Assembly (NCBI GenBank): GCA_018061965.1
Contig: JAGOTG010000002.1
Span: 1 to 64,000 of the forward strand
Origin: Legionellaceae bacterium
Lineage (GTDB): Bacteria; Pseudomonadota; Gammaproteobacteria; Legionellales; Legionellaceae
DNA: 64,000 nucleotides
Direction: 5' to 3'
Both the position numbers and the translations under genes were made by a program. Of the stretch, positions 36,052 to 44,700 are shown piece by piece; the first letter of the stretch is position 1, and every line of letters begins with the position of its first letter. Under the pieces are notes generated by a model, which did not search any database, had not been told where the DNA came from, and saw only the letters and a program-made list of their open reading frames with translations.

Positions 36052-36404
36052 CGCAACTCCCCATTACTCATTAAAAATGACCACTCTTTGAGCATAGTAT
36101 ATATTAATCAGCTGTCAACATCGTAAGACCACACAGGGCTGTCCCATTAAAAAAACCACGGACTACTGAACGTAAGCTAAGTATCTCAATGATTTAGCGC
36201 CGTGTCGTTATCAGAAGATCCTTCGCCTACGCTCAGGATGATTGCCTTTCAGATAAAATACTGTAATATTATGATGCAAAAACTATCCTAGAAATACGAG
36301 ACTGCTCAGCAAAAGCGTCATGCCCACATGGGCGCGAATGACAAAGTTCCTTGCATGCACTCAGAAATTTTTAGATATTATCTAAGATAATCAGGAGATA
36401 AATA
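36052..36404. other. 353-bp intergenic region with REP-like fragments
   Basis: No gene was seen here. The region contains a GATCCTTCGCCTACGCTCAG repeat around 36219-36238, related in reverse orientation to CATCCTGAGCGTAGC near 29083, and an imperfect gtcat...atgac palindrome around 36318-36345. The last 40 bases hold the start region of the small exported protein, with AGGAGA as ribosome binding site. Confidence 0.6.
36371..36385. promoter_or_regulatory. 15-bp palindrome upstream of the small exported protein
   Basis: TTAGATATTATCTAA is a perfect 7-1-7 palindrome ending seven bases before the AGGAGA ribosome binding site. An operator or a structured leader is possible. There is no evidence of the regulator. 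Confidence 0.3.
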
Positions 36405-36773
36405 ATGCCGCGTTTTATTCTAACCACGCTTCTATTAGCCAGCTTGGCGAGCGCAAGCTTGGCAGGACAAGTACCAGGGGATGTTAATTTTGGTTTAGAT
36501 GCCAGCCCTGAGAATCATGCCTATAAATTTCGTTTGCTTATTGATGGGGCAGCCATTACATTCCCAACGGGATGTGTTGCGCCCAACACGGGTCTCGCTC
36601 AAGCTTTGACCTACGGGGCAATTGGACAGCCTCAAGCGCTCATCACCATTCAAGCATCAGATTGTACTCAGTCACAAGATCAATGGATCACCATCAATGG
36701 TTATTTTGAATACAGCAGCCATTATTGGTTTGATGTTTATGTCAACATGGATGATCATTCGTTTCATTTTTAA
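36405..36773 (+). CDS. Small exported protein of unknown function
   Basis: The 122-residue protein has a clear signal peptide (FILTTLLLASLASASLAG). The mature part is short, with two Cys (PTGCVAP, ASDCTQ) and aromatic residues near the end (YFEYSSHYWFDVYVN). The family is not recognised. AGGAGA precedes the ATG. The 3' end overlaps the convergent rdgB gene by 32 bases. Confidence 0.7.
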   Translation: MPRFILTTLLLASLASASLAGQVPGDVNFGLDASPENHAYKFRLLIDGAAITFPTGCVAPNTGLAQALTYGAIGQPQALITIQASDCTQSQDQWITINGYFEYSSHYWFDVYVNMDDHSFHF

Positions 36774-37365
36774 CTATTCGTAATCGACTAGCTAGCAAAC
36801 TCTTTAAAGCTTGGGCACGATGACTGATGAGATTTTTTTCTTGCGATCCTAATTCGGCAAGTGTTTTGTCATAGTCAGGTAAGAAAAAGATAGGATCATA
36901 ACCAAATCCCTGTTCGCCGCGCGGTGCGTCTAGGATAACCCCATCCAAACGACCGCATGCTAAAATCGGGGTCGGATCTTCTGGATAACGAACCAAAGCC
37001 ATGGCACAGTAGAAATAAGCTTGTCTCGCTCCCGCTCCAATACCCTGCATCAATTGAAGCACTTTTTGCATATTCGCTGCATCGGACGCTTTGGCGCCAG
37101 CAAAACGTGCCGAATAAATACCAGGACGTCCGCCCAAAGCTTCAATCACCAACCCAGAGTCATCGCTTAAGGCAGCATAAGTGCTATGCCGGCTAGCATG
37201 CCGCGCTTTAATGAGTGCATTTTCAATAAAACTCAATCCCGTTTCTGCGACTTCTGAGATAGCTAGTTGAATTTGTGGAATACATTGAATCGGTGCCAAT
37301 AATGCGGTCAATTCTGCTATTTTACCTTGCGATTGCGTAGCCAAAACCAAAGTATCCACCGTCAT
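36742..37365 (-). CDS. rdgB: RdgB/HAM1 family non-canonical purine NTP pyrophosphatase
   Basis: The 207-residue protein has the family features LVLATQSQGKIAEL, FIENALIKARHAS, LSDDSGLVIEALGGRPGIYSARFAG, and GEQGFGYDPIFFLP. RdgB hydrolyses ITP, dITP and XTP to keep them out of nucleic acids. The start overlaps the phaR stop as ATGA, so it is translated with phaB and phaR. Confidence 0.95.
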   Translation of the reverse strand: MTVDTLVLATQSQGKIAELTALLAPIQCIPQIQLAISEVAETGLSFIENALIKARHASRHSTYAALSDDSGLVIEALGGRPGIYSARFAGAKASDAANMQKVLQLMQGIGAGARQAYFYCAMALVRYPEDPTPILACGRLDGVILDAPRGEQGFGYDPIFFLPDYDKTLAELGSQEKNLISHRAQALKSLLASRLRIVKNETNDHPC

Positions 37366-37796
37366 TCACCCCGATTCCGTAGCCAATCTTGCCAAGATTT
37401 CATAAATTGCTCTGATTGTTTCACCCATAATTCAGTCGTTGTTTGCACATTGTGCATATACGGGTGGAGATGATCTTGAATCTTTCCCAGCATTTGTTCA
37501 AGAATAACTTTGTATTGTTCACTCATAGGATGCTTGGATAGTTTGATCAATTGACGCAATACCTTGGGTGACAAGGCTTGCGCAGAGTTTGTTTCTAATT
37601 CCACAAACATTTGCAACAGCGTTGGATTGGTCAAGTCTTTTCCAGTTGTCGCATCCAACACTCGAAAATCAATGTCTTGCAATACATAGGCCTGCAAATC
37701 CTCCACCGTCACATACTGACTACGCTCCAAATCATACAAACGCCGATTTTTATATTTTTTGATAAGTTTGATCTGGCTACTCTGATCTTCTGACAT
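37362..37796 (-). CDS. phaR: Polyhydroxyalkanoate synthesis regulator PhaR
   Basis: The 144-residue protein has the PhaR DNA-binding domain (IKLIKKYKNRRLYDLERSQYVTVEDL) and the downstream PHB-accumulation region (LLQMFVELETNSAQALSPKVLRQLI). PhaR binds PHA granules and represses phasin and related genes when no granule is present. ATG 37796 (MSEDQSSQIK) is preferred; the frame could extend to 37892 inside phaB. It lies eight bases after phaB. Confidence 0.95.
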   Translation of the reverse strand: MSEDQSSQIKLIKKYKNRRLYDLERSQYVTVEDLQAYVLQDIDFRVLDATTGKDLTNPTLLQMFVELETNSAQALSPKVLRQLIKLSKHPMSEQYKVILEQMLGKIQDHLHPYMHNVQTTTELWVKQSEQFMKSWQDWLRNRGE

Positions 37797-37804
37797 AATT
37801 GCCC

Positions 37805-38545
37805 TTAATACATATGAATGCCGCCGTTGATTGCTAGATTGGAGCCAGTAATAAAGCCACTGCGTTCTGAGGCCAAAAATGCAATCGCCCAAGCAATTTC
37901 TTCTGGTTTGGCCAAACGACCCACTGGAATTTCAGCCACAATTTTATCTAGTACAGGTTGACTGATAGAATGCACCATCTTACTGTCTACATACCCTGGA
38001 GATATGGTATTCACCGTTATCCCATATTTTGCAACTTCTTGGGCCAAAGATTTGGTAAACCCATACACACCTGATTTTGCTGAAGAATAATTGGTCTGTC
38101 CAAACTGCCCCTTTTCACCATTGACCGAAGACACATTTATAATTCGACCATATTTGTGCTCAATCATTGCATTGATAAATTGCCGGGTCACATTAAACAT
38201 ACTGTCTAAATCAGTATGTACAACGTCATCCCATTGTTGTTTGGTCATTTTACGTAATACCGCATCATTAATGGTACCAGCGGCATTGACCAAAATGTCG
38301 ATGGTACCAAAACGCTTGAGGACATCTTCAGCTGCCAGCGCACAACTATCGAAAGAGTTAATCTCAAATTTCACATAGTCAAAAGCAAACCCCGCCGTTT
38401 TTTGTTGCGCACACCACGCTTCACCTTGTTCTTTGGGAACATGATCCGCCGCAATCACCTTCGCACCCAATTTCGACAATTCTCGACAAGTTGCCGTGCC
38501 GATATCGCCTATACCACCTGTGATCAATGCAATCCGATTTTGCAT
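37805..38545 (-). CDS. phaB: Acetoacetyl-CoA reductase PhaB
   Basis: The 246-residue SDR enzyme has the NADPH-binding loop TGGIGDIGTA, the NAAGT motif, the catalytic Ser in INVSSVNGEKGQFGQ and Y-x-x-x-K in NYSSAKSG, and the PhaB-type ending FITGSNLAINGGIHMY. It reduces acetoacetyl-CoA to (R)-3-hydroxybutyryl-CoA, the PhaC substrate. It heads the phaB-phaR-rdgB run. No phaA thiolase is adjacent. Confidence 0.95.
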   Translation of the reverse strand: MQNRIALITGGIGDIGTATCRELSKLGAKVIAADHVPKEQGEAWCAQQKTAGFAFDYVKFEINSFDSCALAAEDVLKRFGTIDILVNAAGTINDAVLRKMTKQQWDDVVHTDLDSMFNVTRQFINAMIEHKYGRIINVSSVNGEKGQFGQTNYSSAKSGVYGFTKSLAQEVAKYGITVNTISPGYVDSKMVHSISQPVLDKIVAEIPVGRLAKPEEIAWAIAFLASERSGFITGSNLAINGGIHMY

Positions 38546-38785
38546 GCTTGCGTCCTGTGTATGAAACCTGACTCATCTTATCTTCGCACAAAAAAAAGAT
38601 TTGCTCCAGTTGGAAGTGGCGTGTTCAGCCGCATGACGCAACATTTTTTCCGACTTAGAGACACTTTATAATAATGTTCCAATTTGGTTTTTAAAGACAA
38701 TAAATTCAACAGATTAAAAAAATCCAGGACATATGGCGTTTTTTTGACGTATAATGCAAATTCTATTCCTCATTGTGTACAAAAA

Positions 38786-41700
38786 ATGCTATATTATATT
38801 ATCATTGGACAGACTAAAGATGAAAATGCTCAAGAGCATAAGAGCGAACTCGGTGATTCCCTGACTCTTATTGTGCGCAATGACGTGTATTCACGGCCCC
38901 GTTCCAGTTACAGTTACAGTGCGCATTCAGAGGGCGCTCATTGCCTATTTGGATATTTGGATGTTAATTTTCTTGAAAGCCCACAATATGGCCAGAGGGC
39001 CACAGCCACCCAAGAGGCGTGGTTAATTGGCCGACACCGAATTGGACGTGCTGTTGATTTTGGGAACTTGGGATATCAGTTTGTTAGACAAAGCAGGACC
39101 AAACGCATTCAATTCCCAGATACCATTATTTTATCGTTTGATAGAAAAATTAAAGATAATGGCCTGAACCTTCCCCCAACTGATGCTCATCGAGTGGATG
39201 TTGAGCTCACACAACTCGATCAACAGATTTTGAATTGTTACGATAAACCCTGTGTTATCGAGCCCATTATCTTTAAATTATCAAAATTTGATAACTACGG
39301 CGATGCGTATATTGATCTCCTCAGCCCAGACAACGAGAGCATGTTTTATGCCAACATAGACCATTTTGTTAGCTTCATGAGACATTATCCGAACACTAGC
39401 ATTTACATAATGGCAAGACGACAAATGCCGCTCTATAGTGGGTATTCTTCTTATCGTTCACATGATTCACATTCTTCTGGCTCAAACCTCAAATCCTTCT
39501 TAAAAAACCTGATCCAAAAAGAGCATTTAACCAATTATTTCGAATTTTGTGATGCTGGATTTGAAAGAAAATACTTAGACAGCGTACTAAGTACGAGGCA
39601 TATACAAAGTGGAATGCCTTACTCAGAATATGATACTTTCGACAATACCATTGACGAATTTTTCAATCAAAGCGCTTTCGATAGAGATCCAAGCAGTCAG
39701 AGCCGGTTTTACCACTTGCCCTTCAGTCGAGCTAAAATTGTAATAACATCTCCCAGTCAGTGGAGTATGTATCAAAGCTCCGGCAATTTTATCCTCTTCC
39801 TTCAGCATAACCCTCAAATCACATTGGACATTGAAGGGACCGTATTAGCAGAGCAAGTTGTGCTTTTTATTCGTCATAACAGGATTAAGGCTAATATCAT
39901 TCTTCTAGAGGATCCACACAATGCTTTGATCAAACAAGCGATCTCGGATAATCAAGCCCCTGATTTACAACAAATTATCACGCGTTATCGTTATGATCAT
40001 TTAGAGGATATTCCTGTAGCAGAAGCAGAAAATAGAGATTATCGCTTAACCCTTGCAAAATATGCGCCCCATTTACTGCGTCTTTCAAGCCATCAAAGCG
40101 CAAGTTTAGAAGACATGCATGTAGGACAAAATCAGAACCAAAACCAAAATCAAAATCAAAGCCAACAATTTCGGCAAAACAATAATGAACTTTTTGAGCC
40201 CATTAAATTCGAATTCAATGACAAATCCTCCATCCCAGATGTTCACTTTGAGCAAGAAGGCGTGTTATTAAAAAGCATCATTGGCTTGGATTTTGCGCAT
40301 TCAAGTAATATGCCTCAAACTGAAACCAATATTAATCGTATTTTGCGGATCATGCATGGGATCATAGAACAATCGACAGCGAGTCAAGCTTGTTATTGTC
40401 CATTAAGTTATAGTGTAGAGGAATTGGTGCCAGGCGCATTTTATGTGCCTAAAGATAAAGTCGCGCACATCCCCCATCCTACCGATCCGGCATATAACTT
40501 TCAACGCGACCGCAATACCCTATTTTTTTCGCCACCCTATGCATCGATAGCAATCAAAAAAGACAAATATGCGTTTAAACCTTATCTTCGACCTTGCGAC
40601 GACTTTCCGGTTGCGCCGGATTTGATTGAAGAGATTCGCCGCAATAAATATCTTACACATTTGGTATCAGCGTATAGTGACGCTCAAGTGCCAAGAATTT
40701 CAATATTATTGAACAAATTGTATTATAAACGCGGGCAAATTGGGGTAGACCTCCTAACCAAAGGGCTGTATGCATTGCATTTAAAAAATCCGCTGGCTCA
40801 TCAGGCAATACTTCAGCATTATTTACTGAGCTCCGAAGATTTTAGCGAGTATCTTGAAGCGAACTACATGAGTACCTTGGAAGCATTATCCGCAATAACC
40901 GATCTTAAAAAACTCCAATGGTGGAATACATTATTAGCCATTCAATGCCGCAATAACCCCCAGTTTGATGTGAACCATTTATGGCATCAGTTTGTGAATT
41001 TCTGGGATGATCTGGATAAAATACAAAAATTCATGCCGATTCCAGATCAGTTTCCATTTGCAGACTTTGCGGATGCAGGGTTAACTTTAGGTAAAATGAT
41101 TCGTATTCTTAGTAAAGCACGTAATCGCTTTGAGCAAATTCAAAAATTTGAAGGCGGCAATATTTCTCATGCTTATATGCTCTTCGATCTCTTTAATAGT
41201 TCCATGTATTGCAAAGAAATGGATGCGTATTGTGATGTTCTAATGGAAGAACTCAAGGCGGAAGATGCATTTGATAAAACGCAATTAAAAACCAAGCATT
41301 TTTCTACCCGCAAATTATTAGAATTAACATACGACGATTCGATCAGCTTAGAGACACTTAAAAGCTATTATTATATTTTTGCAGCGGTAAATGGCCATAC
41401 CGCGACGCATAATAATTCTGATCAAGCATTTTATGAAGCGCTATTTCAAATCATTGAGCAAGCAATATCTAGCGAGTTCGTATCGGCTTCAGATGCTGAA
41501 AAGAAACTGGTTTATTCTACCCTATTATTATTTACAGCGTACGGCAATAACGCCCCTCTTGAACGCATGGCGCAAGACATCCATACCTTGGTTCAAACCC
41601 AAGACTTTATGGAAACTTGTACAACGACCTTACAGTTATATGCACCAAAACCCGTCAGTGAATTTTTCTCGCAATCCGATGCTCACGGCTCCATGGTAAA

Positions 41701-44700
41701 TAGCGAAGCCATGCTGTCTTTGCATACCGTGACCAGATTGAAGAAATTTTCGCCAAATTATCGTGAGATCCTAGAACAAACCATACCGGTCATCATAGGA
41801 CACCATCCAACGATGTCACTCGCTTTGCAGAAAATAATGCGTGAAGCACCGCAGCGTTTGGTAGCATTGGGGCAGCTGAGCAGATTGATTCCAACCATTC
41901 ATGACCCTGAAAAAAATCATTTTATCCAATCTATTGCTTTAATCGCTGTATTATCGAATAGCACCGTCAACAGCCATCGGTTTGGCTCTGCAGTTCAACA
42001 AACAGCTAGAAACTTGGAACCCCTTTCTGCGCTATCTTTGCAGGATTTGCAGCGATTGTTTTTAGATATTGATTTTATTCAAACACCCCAGAGCCCTTTG
42101 TTCGAAGGGGATACATTATCTAGATCTTTTGTAGATCAAATCCGTCATACCCATAGTTTAGATAATTTAATATTCGTATGTCAGGATCACAAGGTTAAAC
42201 TGGCAACCATGAAACCTAGTGAACAAAGTTTGGTTAGCAGAATTCAATTTCTTGCAGAGAATTTGCACATCCAAGTTCATAAAGAAAATTATGTTGCGAA
42301 TTGTAAATCATTGATCGGAACAAAGCTCCAAAGCAAATTTAAGCATACCATGGATATCCGTGGATTTATGGAGAATTTCATAGATCCGCTGCAGGTCACC
42401 ACCGGGACAGATCAAGAACTGATTACCATTTTTACCTCATTACTGCATATCATTGGGACGACAAAAAACAGTGATTTACAGCTGATTATGACAAGCCTCC
42501 AAAATTTTCCAAGCATGGGAAGTCATGGCCATAATCCGGCTCAATTATTGAAAGTAACGGCTTTACTATTGCAACATATTTATCCTATCGAAACAGTTTT
42601 ATCATTTTTAGCAGCGATCCAACGAGAGTCTATTGCTAATAGACAGGCTAAATTGTCTTATGTAATACAGCTTTTTGATAAAATAAGCCAACACCCCGTT
42701 TGTTTTGAAGAACGAGAGACACATAAATTAACCCCAAAGATCACGCAACAATTAAAATCAGGATTATCCGTCATTGCAGCCATGCCATGGTCCGCTGATA
42801 GCCAAAGAACATGGGACAGCTCCTTTCGTGCAACCTCGCCTAGTATTCTGCAATATCTACGCTGGTTAGAAACTCTGGCATTACCAACCAATTTTTCTAA
42901 TGAGGCGGCTATCCAACGAGTGTTCGAATTGGATCAAATTTTGTTTACAGTATATGGAAGGTCACGCCATAACACTAAGGCTTTCGACGATATACTCCAT
43001 ATCGCTAGTTTCGATGCAACACTGCTGGAAACCGTCGTATCAAAACATCCCAATAAAATAGAGGTGATTGCAAGAATCTGCCAAAATGAGGTTTTACTGA
43101 ATGCGCGCAAGCATGACAAACTAGCAGAAAATTACCGACAAATTTTTGCGGACAATATGTTGGATGTATTGGGGAAACGCTATGATGTCTTTCCCTTTTA
43201 TAGTGAAGAGCAATTGGCACACCCTGCTATGAGTATGTTAGTCACTTTGATGACGAAGTATGCGGGTAATGTACAGAAGGCACTCCATCATTTTGAAAAG
43301 GATCCGTGGGGTCAACGCCCCCATCAAATATCACTTGATCAAAAAGAATCCTGGTATGAAACAAGCGCTTTTGATACGCGTATGCAACACGACATCATCG
43401 AGACTCTAATCGCTCAATATAGTGGGATTGTAAAATCAATACGCCGTAATTTGCTATTGAGTTTTGCAACATACATCAATGAGAAAGGCTATCGCTTACC
43501 TGCGTTAGCGCATCAAAACCCTTCGAGGAGCGTCGCAGTCCCTGCGCGAAAGCTCTCAGACAAAGAATTAAAAAAAGAATTTCTAAACATCAAGACAACC
43601 TTGGCTCAATTACGCGCCGCGGGTCAAAACAATATTTGGCAACATAGAAAATATCAACGCACCGTCTGTAATTTGTTGGTCAACCTTCGCGAAAACATGT
43701 ACCGCTATGCCGGAAAAATGCCTTACTCCACGCAAATAGATGCCATACTTTTGGCTATATTTGCAGGAGATTACTCCTACGCGATGCAAATCAATACGGG
43801 TGAAGGCAAGGCCATCATTGCGACTGTAATTGGAATCGCAGAGCACGTCATTACGGGCAAACAATTGGTCATTACGACCTCTAATTTGAGTTTGGCGTTT
43901 AGAGAAGGCGACAGTTACCATAGATTGATTCAATGGCTAGGCCTAACCCACGCCACGCTTCCGGCTACATCAAAAGATAAAAGCAAACTAAATTCGCAGA
44001 TCATTCATACAACTGGCCATGATTTCGCTTTATTTCACGGGAAAGATCATCCTATTGAGAATGGCAGCAGAATTTATCTCGATGATGAATATGACTACAC
44101 CATGTCGCTTTTGACGCCGTCAATCAACTCGCAGTCTAAACTTAATGAAGAAGAAAATTGGTGGATATATGAAACCATCTTTGATTATGTCGTGAGCATG
44201 AGTCATGAAGAGGCAAGAAAGAGATCTGAACGACAAGTCGATGATTTGATCCAACGTTTAATTGAGAAATATAACACCGACATTCGAGCAATCGAAGAAG
44301 AGTGTACACACCGGCTCTATGAAGTTCGTCAGAATAAAGCAAGTTTATCACCTGAAGACCAAGAGGCGACACGAAGCGCCATTGAAAAAGACTGCTATGC
44401 CCGTATGGATGTTTATGCAAAACGAGTCAAAACACTCGAGCAAACTAGCACAAAAACTACGTTTAATAGGTTGATTAATTCAGCCATCATCGCTCAATTC
44501 GTTTTACAGAAAGGTGAGGCTTACGAAGTCATTGAGGAACTTGTAGACGGTAAGATTTTTAAGAAAGTGGTACCCACTGAAAATGGCAAGCCCGTGATTG
44601 AAGGCAATATGATGTATATGTACGGGATTCATCAGTTTTTGGTGCAGAAAGAAATCGTCGCGAACGACGTTTCAGGTGATACCGCGGATTTTATCCGACC

